Positions 10,659 to 20,954 of a stretch of DNA of 64,000 nt are shown here, piece after piece. The DNA comes from Hysterangium stoloniferum (Eukaryota; Basidiomycota; Agaricomycetes; Hysterangiales; Hysterangiaceae), in the NCBI GenBank assembly GCA_015178975.1, contig WHVD01000021.1, forward strand, positions 1 to 64,000, given 5' to 3'. Made by a program: the position numbers and the translations under genes. The first letter of the stretch is position 1, and each line of letters starts with the position of its first letter. The notes under the pieces were generated by a model. That model was not told the DNA's origin. It did no database searches and saw only the letters and a program-made list of their open reading frames with translations.

Positions 10659-12030
10659 CTATGGGAGAGCCATGGTTTGATGCACTGCGAGTGAGGGGAA
10701 GTGGGGGGGGGAAGGATAGCTCAACTGGACCAGGGGGAGGTGTGCTGCATTCTTGTCACCATCAATGAGCTGGAGCCATGTCATGTTGGTGTCTTGGCAT
10801 GTGGTAAGGTTGATCACTTGGAAGGGCTGAAGTGATGTAGGGTGAGTAAGGTAGGGTGGAGTGGAATAAAATGGGCAGGTGAGTGGTGTAAAGTTGCCTG
10901 TGGCAGTGGACTTAGCTTTGGTGTTGGCTTTCTCATTCATTGCAATGTTCAAGTGGTGTTATGACCTGTGTGCCAAGCACACTGTCAGACCTGATTGGAC
11001 CTCACGCAAAACTTCAATCGCTCGCAAACTGTTGGTAAACTGACTAATCCCATTTAGCACATCCCTTGTTCCCAATTGGTATTTTCTGTCCACCTTTTCT
11101 ATACAACCAGTTAATGCCTCTTTCTGCCCCCATAGTAGTTTATGTCGAGATTTGTAATGTTCCATTTATCGGTCTCCATCCTCACGTCACTCTATATGTA
11201 GTTCCCTCTTCTCCATTAGTATTTTCCTTTGTTCTGTTTTTGTTCGGATAAGCACCGGATTTCTGAATATAAGCAACTCATGTATTGTAGTATCAGGACA
11301 ATCAGAATATCGACTCAGAACACTTGTATACCTCTCTCATAGTCCCACTCTAGTACCCTGCTCCTGCCTTGCTTGCACTCACTCACTCTCAGTCTCTGAC
11401 CTTGTGACCCACCACTGTCCTTTGGCTTCCAATCGGTGACTTACCAAGAGGACTAGTTGGCAGGATTGGTTTTCCACCCACCTGAAATTTAAGGACATCT
11501 GACAGTAACTTGCAAGGGTGCAGCACATAAGCTGAAGCCAAGTCCTTCCATTCGGTCCCCGTCAGTCCTCCAACATCAGTCAGTTTTCTGTTCTTAACAA
11601 GTGGCCAGGGACCCACACCATTCTGTTTTCTTGACAAATTGGCCCTTGTTGGGATGCAGTGGAAGTTGACTCTTTGGAAATTGGCACTACAGATAATATA
11701 GGTGAGAATTGGTACCTTGAGGTCATCGACACCTGGATCAGGTGTGACAGAGTTGGGGTATACCATCATGAGTGGGATGCCGGCCCATTTGAGGACAGTC
11801 AGATTGAATTGAATCCCACATTGTGCCTTGATGATCTCACAAACCATCCACTGTAGAGTAATATTACTTAAAGAGTTGGCATCATCATCACACATTGCAC
11901 CTCCACTGACATCTACAATATATGATCATATTGATCAATAATGGAATTTCTTACATTTAAAATATGGTTAACTCACCACTGTGGCATCCAGAAAACCAAA
12001 GTTGTTTTGACTCACCTATATTCTAGGCAA
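10659..12030 (-). pseudogene. relic of a DUF2235 (Tle1-like phospholipase domain) gene
   Basis: On the minus strand, an exon ending in a FSGCHS-like motif (about 11990-12020) is joined by a canonical intron (donor GTGAGT near 11980, acceptor TTGTAG near 11919) to DVSGGA followed by SLSNITLQWMV. This matches the signature of fungal DUF2235 proteins, a WF-x-GCHSDVGGG block followed by a helix with RWM(V/I). DUF2235 is the alpha/beta-hydrolase domain shared with Tle1 lipase effectors. The reading frame is interrupted by the solo LTR at 10957-11599 and appears to be shifted on its far side (10659-10952). The N-terminal half with the nucleophile Ser is not found. The function is therefore lost. 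Confidence 0.5.
10957..11599 (+). repeat. solo LTR, family 1 (copy B), TSD AGTGG
   Basis: It starts TGTTATGACC and ends CTTAACA (643 bp), with AGTGG at 10952-10956 and 11600-11604. It contains the conserved block GTGCAGCACATAAGCTGAAG near 11519. It is inserted into the DUF2235 relic. Confidence 0.9.
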
Positions 12031-12727
12031 TGCTGCCTCGTGGGACTGCCCAACATGAGGGGGTCCAAGTATCCACCTTCCAAGAATCGATTCAAGGATG
12101 CAAGGGGAAGGTGATGTATGTGTGGATGCAGAGGCTGTGTTTGCATTTAACAAGCTTCTGGAGTTCAACTTGGAAGAGTTGGATGAGGTGCTGTCCTAGC
12201 TGTGATCTTGTGCTAGACAGCGCTGTGATGGCCACTTGGTTGTCAAGGAGGAGTGGCTTTGTGGGACTTGTAATGATGAGGAAAAGAACTGCTGCAGCTC
12301 CAGCTCAACCCCTCCCTGGACACATCACATGAAGCATCATGTGACTGCTGAAAAATATTGTAATGACATTGAATGGAAAATGTACATAGACTATGGACAA
12401 CATAGAAGTCCACATCTGCTCCCAATCCAAATGCAAAAAAATCCTCCCCCCAGAGTATGAATATGGATTCAAACAATGCCCACATTGTCGGGAAACCAAC
12501 AGAGCCTCACAAGTGCAGCATAATCCATAACTACATAGAAGTTCACAGTTCGAAGATATATTGACTTAGTCTTATGAATTTATCTTTTTGTTACTGTATA
12601 TACTAGTTACAACAAATCAAGTATAGTATGGCAAGTAAGTTTAGAATGAAGGAAAAAATAAGTGCAGAACATAACAATGGTGATGTTGTGGTTGAGTATA
12701 TATTACCATGTGCATGCTGTTATTCAA
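12031..12727. other. no gene recognised
   Basis: Short open frames on both strands look random. The stretch is AT-rich toward the right and contains no repeat shared with the rest of the window that I can see. Confidence 0.5.
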
Positions 12728-12819
12728 GCCTTGTTGGCTCAATGGTAAAGTGTGAGAGTCTTACATTCCCCATAACTGGGTAAGGGTCTTAAGGTGTGGG
12801 TTTGACTCCTGTGCAGGGT
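12728..12819 (+). other. tRNA-like sequence (SINE head or tRNA relic)
   Basis: A box-A-like TGGCTCAATGGT at 12735-12746 and a box-B-like GGTTTGACTCC at 12799-12809 (one change from the consensus) are spaced as in a tRNA with a long variable arm. The ends GCCTTGT (12728-12734) and GCAGGGT (12813-12819) can form a seven-pair acceptor stem if G-U pairs are allowed. The D-arm and anticodon arm are weak, so a working tRNA is unlikely. A Pol III-derived SINE head or degraded tRNA gene fits better. Confidence 0.4.
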
Positions 12820-14061
12820 AATTATTTTATTTTGTTAAAAACGGTGCTCTTTCACACCAAGGTTCCTATTGTTAAGTTTTGAGACAAGAATACAAAAGGA
12901 TTGAGTCTGTATATGGGGCTCAGTGAGTGAATAACTTTCACTATATATTATAGTACCTGTATGTGGCTACAAGGTGTTTTATAAGTAATAGAATAATAGT
13001 AAATGATTGCACACATACCTCAGTGGGTGAATAACTTTCACTGAGGTATATGGCGAATTTTGTGTCCTTTTATTTACTTTGTAATTGTTTAGGGGAGTCT
13101 TTAGGAGAGTAAAAAGGAGAAATTTAGATACTCGAAGTTTCTAGCTAATTGCATCATTAAAGGAGAAATATATAATCAAAGGAGTTAGTTCCCCCTTATG
13201 GCACTATAGTATATGTGCATACACTCGTCATGGCAGATTCAATCCCAGTCTCGGTTTATGTGAAGACTTGTATTATTAACACCTATTAAACCATACAAGT
13301 ATATATCCCTTTTTCCAAGTGTGTGAAATATTTTAAGAATTATGGAACTAGCCATTAAGTACCAAATAGTAGTTATTACAATATTACACAAGTGCATGTA
13401 CTTTAAGAACAATCGCGATCATCTTCTGGTTACTGGCATCAAGTCAGGTGACATGTGAAGTCACATGATCCTTCACGTGATGTGTCCGGGAAGGGGTTGA
13501 GCTGTCACCTTTGTCTCTGTCCATATTTGGTGAGTGGACCCCCAGTGGAAGCGAATCTGGGGGCCACAGGCTCCATTGCGCAAAGCATGCTGATGGGGAC
13601 ATGAGCGAGCCCCAACAGCATGCCAAACTAATAGTAAATACATGAAAATTCAATCTAAACTACAAGTTTTAGGGCAATAAAGGAGCAGGAAAGGGTGGGA
13701 TGGCAGGAAAAAAGAAAACTACTCAAGGCAAGGCTGAGCAATACCTTGAGGGCCGGCCACTCAGATGATGGTGGCAAGAGACAAAGGTGACGGGAAAAGG
13801 TTCCACTGTAGCAGAGCTTAAATGGGGAAAACACTCCCATTACAAAGACTGTGGTCTAATTTATTAGTCTGTTCCATTAGGCAAAGATGCATTATGTCAG
13901 CTATGTACGTATGTGAGATTTGGGTTCACGCATAGAGCATTGCAAGCAAAGAGTCGTCTAGCCAGGAAGTGCAAGACCATCCAGCAGGGTAAAATAGCTT
14001 ATGCATTCTAATTAGGTCAGAGCTCAGGGGACTATGCAGCAAGCTAATTAGGTTGATACAA
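12820..14061. other. AT-rich spacer with paired hairpins
   Basis: There is no gene. Two related short hairpins occur at 12921-12943 and 13017-13047. Both contain GTGAATAACTTTCACT, and the second has a perfect 9-bp stem ACCTCAGTG/CACTGAGGT. A similar pair lies at about 39733-39871. The rest is unannotated. Confidence 0.5.
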
Positions 14062-14103
14062 GAGAGTATTTGCAACTAATATATATTAGTTGCAAATACT
14101 CTC
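14062..14103. repeat. 42-bp perfect palindrome (MITE termini fused)
   Basis: The two halves are exact reverse complements starting GAGAGTATTTGCAACTAA. The same arms terminate the 104-bp MITE at 28867-28970, so this is probably an internal-deletion derivative consisting of the two terminal repeats alone. Confidence 0.85.
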
Positions 14104-14178
14104 TACACAGGTTCAGTTGTTTCCAGAATGGCCCCCACAGCCAGATTTAGATGCCTCCATGATATCATGTGACCTCCC

Positions 14179-14720
14179 TTTTTTTAATACATTTATATAC
14201 CACATCGCATAACTAAGATACATAGTGGTTCCATAGCATCATATAGAGCATAGCTACTATAGTATCTACAGGAGAATGAAGAGGAAGCAGGTTGGATGTG
14301 TCAGAGCGAGTGGTGGTTGGCAGGATGGTCAAATAAAGAGAGGTGATTGCACTGAACTTGCCCAGTGAACAGCACATGCCATTTGGGCCAAAGCCCCAGG
14401 AAGAACCCAAGATCCTGCTAACAGGTATTGACAACAGCTGCAGGCACACCAAAGTCTTGCATTGCTAGTGCATAAGTGAATGCTGGAGTCAGGGGTGGGT
14501 AGGAAGAAAAGACCACTGCCACACTGTGGTCATGGTTTAGGAGGTGCCAGTGACAGTCCACAGGCAACACTGGTGTGCAACTGAAGGCTGCCAACTTTGA
14601 CAGAGCAGTGAATTCAGAGGCTCCCCAATCCTGTTCACTGTCATCCACCTCTCTGTCCTTTTACCATGAGCATGGGGGACCCAACCCCAGAGGGAGTGGT
14701 GGTCACGGAACAAGAGAGCC
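14179..14720 (-). mobile_element. 5'-truncated LINE 3' end, minus strand
   Basis: It begins with a T tract (poly-A on the minus strand) and AATACATTTATATACC. This is nearly the same 3' end as the LINE at 35310, including the shared CATAACTAAGATACATAG. It is flanked by TCATGTGACCTCCC at 14165-14178 and 14724-14737. Bases 14388-14720 recur, less decayed, at 14939-15268. No open frame remains. Confidence 0.7.
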
Positions 14721-14737
14721 TTGTCATGTGACCTCCC

Positions 14738-15268
14738 TTTTTTTTTTTTTTTGATATATTTGTATCCCACTTCAAGCAACAATGGCTAACTGTGGCTAGG
14801 GGGTGAAAAGGCCCCCAGAGAAACTATGCTACGGTGGTACGAAGTTCCAAGTGAGCTACATGCATGGAAGGGATTTTAGTAAGCAAAGGGGGGGCATGTA
14901 GATATATATACATGGTATAGAGCTGAGGCCTTGAGGCCTTGGGCCAAAGCCCCAAGAAAAGCCCAAGATCCTGCTAGCAGGCATCGACAAGGGCTGCAGG
15001 CACACTGAAGTCTTGCATTGCTAGTGCATAGGTGAATGCTGGAGTTGGGGGTGGGTAGGAAGGGTAGACCGCTGCCAGGCAGCAGTCATGGTTGGTAGGT
15101 GCCAGTGACGTTCCGCAGACGACACTGGTGTGCGGCTGAAGGCTGCCGACTTTGACAGAGCAGTGAATTCAGAGGCCCCCAAACCTGTTCACTGTCATCC
15201 GCCGCCCCTCACCACGAGCACTGGGGGCCCCAACCCCAGAGGCAGGTGGTGGTCACGGAACAAGAGCC
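14738..15268 (-). mobile_element. second 5'-truncated LINE 3' end, minus strand
   Basis: A 15-base T tract (14738-14752) follows the target copy TCATGTGACCTCCC. The terminal sequence up to about 14870 is the reverse complement of the end of the plus-strand LINE at 15650-15836. The inner part, 14939-15268, is a better-preserved copy of 14388-14720. The right target copy is TTGTCACGT at 15269-15277. Confidence 0.6.
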
Positions 15269-15277
15269 TTGTCACGT

Positions 15278-15836
15278 ACCTGCCCACTGCATGCCCCTGT
15301 GGATATGCACCCCTCCAAACGCGCGACCACATCTTAACGAGCTGCCCCCTTTACGAAGACTGGCGTGGGCCCTTACGAAAGGTCTCACGCGGTCTTGACC
15401 TGGCCTTTCTGCTGGGTACAAAGTCTGGGCTCAGAGCAGTTGCAAAATTTATCTGCCAAACCTCTGCCTTTGCACCACGCCCTTACGAACCTCCTTAGAG
15501 CCACCTGGCTCCGTTGCGACGCCGACTCCCCGCTCGCCCCACACCTCTCCCACAATCCCTCCACAACAGATCGTCCCTGAACGTCATGGCCGATGTACAT
15601 ATCTCTCTATTGGTCTTCTTTTTCTTTTTCTCCTTCTAGCTACATCCGACTCTGTACGCCGACTTTCACCGTCCCCACCCTGACTCGAGCCCTCTAAAAT
15701 CCATCGTAGACACGAAGCTCACTCGGAACTTCTTACCACCGTAGCATAGTTTCTCTGGGGGCCTTTCCACCCCCTAGCCGCAGTTAGCCATTGTTGCTTG
15801 AAGCGGGATACAAATATAACAAAAAAAAAAAAAAAA
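15278..15836 (+). mobile_element. 5'-truncated LINE 3' end, plus strand, with poly-A
   Basis: It starts within the C-terminal zinc-knuckle-like region of a Tad1-type LINE ORF (TACPCG, then QTRDHILTSCPLYE at about 15320-15360). Its ORF ends near 15498, and a 3' UTR and poly-A follow at 15822-15836. TTGTCACGT occurs at both ends (15269-15277 and 15837-15845). It abuts the Crinkler-like gene and probably displaced its promoter or first exon. Confidence 0.75.
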
Positions 15837-15843
15837 TTGTCAC

Positions 15844-18800
15844 GTGACCTCCCTGTCATTTCTGCCCACCATTATCAGTCAATCCCAGCCCCCTCCTGAT
15901 ACCCAGCCGTCTTCATCCTCACAGTCTGCTAACCAATCGTCAACCAAGAAACTTCTTCGTACGCCCAGCAGACGCACATCTCTTGAGGATGAGCAGAGGC
16001 AAGATGGTGATGTGTTAAAGAATACTGTTATCGCCTTACTCCGCGGGGCTGTCCAGTCGGGCGTGCAAGAGTTCGATGTGGGATCGGCTGTCATGCTTCT
16101 GTCTCAGATTGCTGAAACGGCGAATCCACCTCTCCTGCCCGCTCTAAACAACCTTCGCGATGCTCGCAAGTGTGTCGTTGAGAACGATGAGCTCTTCAAC
16201 TTATTGGGCGAATGTTTACAAAAAGGATCGTTTTCAGAGATTCGGAGCCTTGGTAAGTTTGTAGCGTATTACTCTCGCACCATTTGTCCTTATCGCCCTT
16301 ATTAGAGATGCTTCAACCTGTGCGCCCCCACCTCAGTTCTGCCGGTTTGGCCAAGGGTGAAAGGATACTTGATACTGATCCTTCCATAGAAGGTGGGTAA
16401 AGCTCCGCCTACTTGTGCCTTTCCTGTCCGACCGCATTCTAGCGACGATCAAGTCGTGGTCTCACCCATTTCAAGGAAATATTGACGACATACTTTATGA
16501 GTACATAACAAAGCACAACAATCCTAATATGTATACTCGTCTCTTGCCAATTGTCCAGTCCTCTGGGATGGGGAAATCACGGCTGATTGACGAGTTCTCC
16601 AAGAAGCACTTTGTAGTCCCATTTAATCTCCGTGCAGGGCACCAAGGTAATTTTTTCTCCCTGTTATCTTTACTTGTAAAGCTCTGACGTTCTGATCCAG
16701 GTTATCCTGCTCCTGACACCGCTGTCCTACAATGGTTGACACGTTGTGGCCTCAAATCGCATGAAAGTGATGATCGCTTCATCGCATTTCTCACTGCATT
16801 GTTCGAAAAAATATTAAAAGTGATTGATGACCCACAATTCATCCAACAGCAAATATCCGACTCTCCTGATATCGAACGCACCGAAAAGGAGGTAGCACTA
16901 CAGAACTATCCTAAATCCCTTCCTGAACAATTTCGGGATTTTATGACAGTTGGGCAGACGTTTGACAAGCAAGGTCCGCTACGTATCAACTTTTATGCAG
17001 ACGTGATGAACAGAGCAGATGAGGCGAGTCGCCTACTCTATGCAGCTCCTATTTTATTCACAGTCAAAGCAGCTATATCGCGGTACTTACCCCCAGACGA
17101 TGCCCTCCAAGAAGTCACCGCAAGGCAGGTTCAATACAGAAGGTATTTCGGATCATCTCTCTAAGCGTGTGCACGACCAATGCAATTTCTTTTCTCTCAA
17201 GTTCTTGATACTGTCCTCCGACAAGTATTGCCGAAGATAAACCCATCTTTCCTGCCTAATAAAGAGCATGCTCCCATATTGTGTTTGGCGTTTGACGAGG
17301 GTCACACCCTGTCGCAGGCCATATATGAAACGGATCCTAGTACACAGTGGACTGCATTCACATCGCTGAGACGCGCTTTGCGGAACATCCGGCCATTCCC
17401 CATCTGGAGCTTCTTCTTGTCTACAACTGGAAGGTCTGACCAATTCGCCCCACCAGCTTACCGAGATACATCGAACCGCATTCTCAGAGGTGAACTTGTC
17501 GATGTGAAACCGTTCAGCGCGCTGGGATTCGATCACATGGCGAGGAAGTTTGATAAGAGCCTGACTTTGAAAGATGTTACTGAGTTGGGGTTTAGGCTAT
17601 CACTGGGTCGTCCTTTGTTCGTCCTTTCAGACCTCTCTGTCCATGTTCATGGCTTTATGTACTTATAGATGGTCAACCCGCTACCGAGTGGGCGGAGATA
17701 GTGTTCGAAAAACGGTCATCAGATTTGCTATCGAGAAACTTCTCTGTCGTTCTTGGCAGCCTGGTATGAAGTTGGGGATTGATGAACAGTTTGCAGTGAT
17801 GTCGCGTCGTCTTGCACTGGACTTTAATACGACCACTCTTTCTGGTGCAGATCGAAGAGAGGCAGATGCGAACGAGATGGTCCAGGTCGAGAAATACATG
17901 CGCGTATGCTTGGGTGTCAAGGCAGGGTTCGAGTCTGTTGTCACCGTCGCAGCCTCAGAACCGATGCTGACTGAGGCGGCGGCCACGGTCATGCAGTATA
18001 GTAACTTCAAGTCTTGTCAAGCATTGCGACAGATTTTGGAATGGCCTGGAATGAGTAAGGGAGATCGGGGGGAAGTCATTACCTGCAACATTACCATCGA
18101 TACGCTAGATCGTCTCATGTTTCAAACCAAGCAGCTGGAGTCGGAGTCATTAATTGTCCCGGTGACCTCCTACTTCGAAGCTCTCTTCGCGCAGGGGATC
18201 TACAACGAGCGGATCAAGGATCGTGTCCCTTCAATGCTGAACACCATGAGTCACAACAAATCTTTCGCCGAGACGTTCAAAGATTCACGCATCTACGTTA
18301 CGCATTTCATCAAAATTTATGATTCCAACGTGCTGTCCATCGAATTTCTTTTGAGGCTTGCTGCTCGAGGAGCCGGAGTTCTTTGCGCTGATAATCAATT
18401 TGGCATTGATGTGGCGCTTCCAATGCTCTACAAAGATCCAAATTCGGGAAAGGAGTTTGTATCGGTCATCATGAAGCAGTCAAAGAACGATTTTCGTTAT
18501 TCCGACAAACCGATAGATTTCCTCTTTGATAAGATGAGCCCATTCGATCTACGCATTTTCGACAAGTCATATAACCCTCCACCTGTGATTCGAATGGTGT
18601 ATGCCCTGGCATCTTCTAAGTCCGGAGTTACCACCGTGGTGCGTGGTGCGCGAACGCAACCGTCCAGGAAAAAAAAGAAGAAATGTGCATTCCAGAAGGA
18701 TCCCTACACTTCTTTTGATATCTGGTGTGCGCAGGCTTCGGCCGAGACTTTTGGGGCCATTCAATCCGAGGACAGTGAAACATACAATGAATTGCTCAAG

Positions 18801-19040
18801 TTATCAAAGGATGTCCCGAAAATGTTCGAACCCGAAGAAATATCCACCAAGGAGGTTGTACAGAGTATGTATCCTGGTGCAACTTCCGACCCTGGCCATT
18901 GGAATTCATTTGTGAAACTATCTATGGATGGGAGAATTGAATCGAGTGACAAGGGGCTTCGGGAATCGGAATCCTCAATCGGGAAAACTAGTATGGCTGC
19001 AGATGGGGGAAGCAAAAAACGCAAATTGGCATCCAAATGA
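15844..19040 (+). CDS. Crinkler-like P-loop NTPase with C-terminal PD-(D/E)XK-like nuclease domain
   Basis: Proposed exons: 15844-16252, 16306-16392, 16443-16646, 16701 to about 17142, about 17190-17616 and 17669-19040. Introns at 16253-16305, 16393-16442, 16647-16700 and 17617-17668 have GT-AG ends and keep frame. The Ser/Pro-rich N-terminus leads to a Walker A motif SSGMGKS (about residue 204), Walker B LCLAFDEGH (about 17290) and a sensor-like FFLSTTGRSD. The C-terminal part has GIDVALPML followed by VSVIMKQSKND (about 18403-18490), the D...(E/Q)xK layout of restriction-like nucleases. The tail is Lys-rich (KKKKK near 18670; KKRKLASK at the end), a plausible nuclear signal. NTPase-nuclease fusions of this type belong to the Crinkler/CR group. 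There is no in-frame ATG before about 16090, and the splice near 17143-17201 does not resolve cleanly, so the gene may be damaged. A poly-A signal AATAAA lies near 19199. Confidence 0.7.
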
Positions 19041-19896
19041 CGTTTAGAAGGAGCCAAGAGACTCTAGGGATAATTCAATCTTTTGATGTATTCGAACTGG
19101 TGTAACTTATCATGCATTATTATGAGTCCTCACAGATGAAATTTTTCTATGATTTGTATTGTACCTCGGTTTTCGATGTTAGACTCGAATGTGGAAGAAT
19201 AAAAGAGACTTCAGAGATGTGTGATGGTAATGACATTTTTGAGTAGTCATCTTTAATCCTTTCTATGCTGACATGCATAGATGCCAGTCTTTCGATTGAC
19301 GTATCTTGTACCGGAAGACTTTATCTGCTGTCGGCCCACTTCAACGACGACTCACCTGGCATGCCATATTACAATCACATATATCATAGCCTTGCCACCT
19401 AATCTTTAACAGAGTGGGCTCTACGCCGGAGACTTGGGAAGTTTTGACCACCACTCGGGGACCAGCGGGGGTATATCCCTTCGTCGCAAGAGCTGCTAAA
19501 CCATGGCATCAAATGACCACGACATGCATTCTCCGGCTTGCTGGTGAGTTTGGGCTGTTTTTTTTCAAAGGTCTGCTGATTCACATACAAAGTTTTGATC
19601 CAGGATGAAAACTTTTGAATTTAGGATGCTCCTTGCTGATGAGTCCCAGGTGTCTATACTCTATAAATGCCTATGCAAAGTTTGTCCAAGATGAAAAATT
19701 TTGCATATGGCCTCCTTGCTGGTGAACTTGCCCTATATAAGCAAAATCTGAATCCTATGTTAACCGAATCTGAACCCTATGTGAATGGAATCTGACACTC
19801 TACATGAACCCTACTATATCCATGTAATTCCAAGCAACACCTATTCAGGAATCCCCTGCCTCAACCCCTGAGCTGTATAATTCTTTCTTCAATCTG
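19041..19896. other. spacer with a diverged short repeat
   Basis: The 3' flank of the Crinkler-like gene is followed by two imperfect copies of an AAAGTTTNNTCCAGGATGAAAA-type unit near 19590-19730. A third relative lies at 28445-28520. No coding sequence is recognised before the Ty3 fragment. Confidence 0.45.
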
Positions 19897-20949
19897 AAAC
19901 CTGTCTCCAAATATTTCACCAAAATGGATGTCAGATGGGGTTATAACAATGTCAGGATAAAGGAGGGAGATGAGTGGAAAGCAGCATTCAGGACCAACAG
20001 AGGGTTATTTGAACCACTAGTCATGTTTTTTGGTCTCACCAACAGTTTTGCTACCTTTCAGACCATGATGAATGATCTGTTCATAGAACTGATTGATGGA
20101 CAAGTTGTCATTGTCTACATGGATGATGTCCTTATCTTCACAGAGAGCCTTGCAAAATACAGAGAAGCAGTCAAAAGTGTTCTGGAGATCTTGGAGAAAA
20201 ACAAGATATATTTAAAGGCAGAGAAATGTGAATTTGAGCAGGAAAAGATTGAATATCTTGGACTAATCATTTCACATGGCTGCATCTCCATGGATCCAGT
20301 AAAGAAAGAGGGTGTTTCCAAATGGCCTGAACCTACTACTGTAAAAGAGACACAGTCTTTCCTTGGCTTTGTCAACTTTTACAGAAGGTTTATCCAGGAC
20401 TTTGCAGGCCTTGCCAAACCTCTTCATAACTTAACAAGGAAGGATACACTCTGGAAATGGATTTTGGAGGAGAAAACTGTGTTTCAAGCTTTGAAAGACA
20501 GAGTCACTTCATCCCCAATTCTTATCTTCCCTGATGACAACAAACCTTACAGACTAGAAGCAGATAGTTCTGACTTTGCAACTGGTACTGTTTTGTTTCA
20601 GGAAGGGTCCTATGACTTTTCTCTCCAAAAGTCTGAATGAAGTAGAAAGGAATTATGAAATCCATGATAAAGGAATGCTGGCTATTATTAGAGCTCTGGA
20701 TGAATGGAGGCACTATCTTGAGGGAAGCAGTCACTCTTTTCAGATCTGGACAGACCACAAAAACCTAAAATATTTTATATCTGCTAAAAGACTTAATAGG
20801 AGGCTAGGTAGTACTTGTTTTTGTTCAGGTTTGACTTTTCCCTACATTATAGACCTGGAAAAAGATCCTTGAGACCAGATGCCTTATCCAGAAGACCAGA
20901 TCATGGAAAGGGGGATTAGGGATAATGAAAATATTGTCCTCCTTGAACT
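19897..20949 (+). mobile_element. Ty3/gypsy reverse transcriptase and RNase H fragment
   Basis: The frame at 19924-20640 carries RWGYNN, a palm domain with YMDD near 20120, and the connection domain. RNase H follows after a frameshift near 20600 (NEVERNYEIHDKGML, WTDHKN) and ends with RPDALSRRPDH near 20900. This is the same family as the minus-strand copy at 8330-10110. Insertion of LTR P and a mariner element separates it from its integrase, which resumes at 25342. Confidence 0.9.
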
Positions 20950-20954
20950 GATAC

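Noticed and set aside
15844..15846. GTG as the start codon of the Crinkler-like gene
   Set aside because: GTG starts are not expected in nuclear fungal genes; the position coincides with the LINE target duplication, so the real start is elsewhere or lost.
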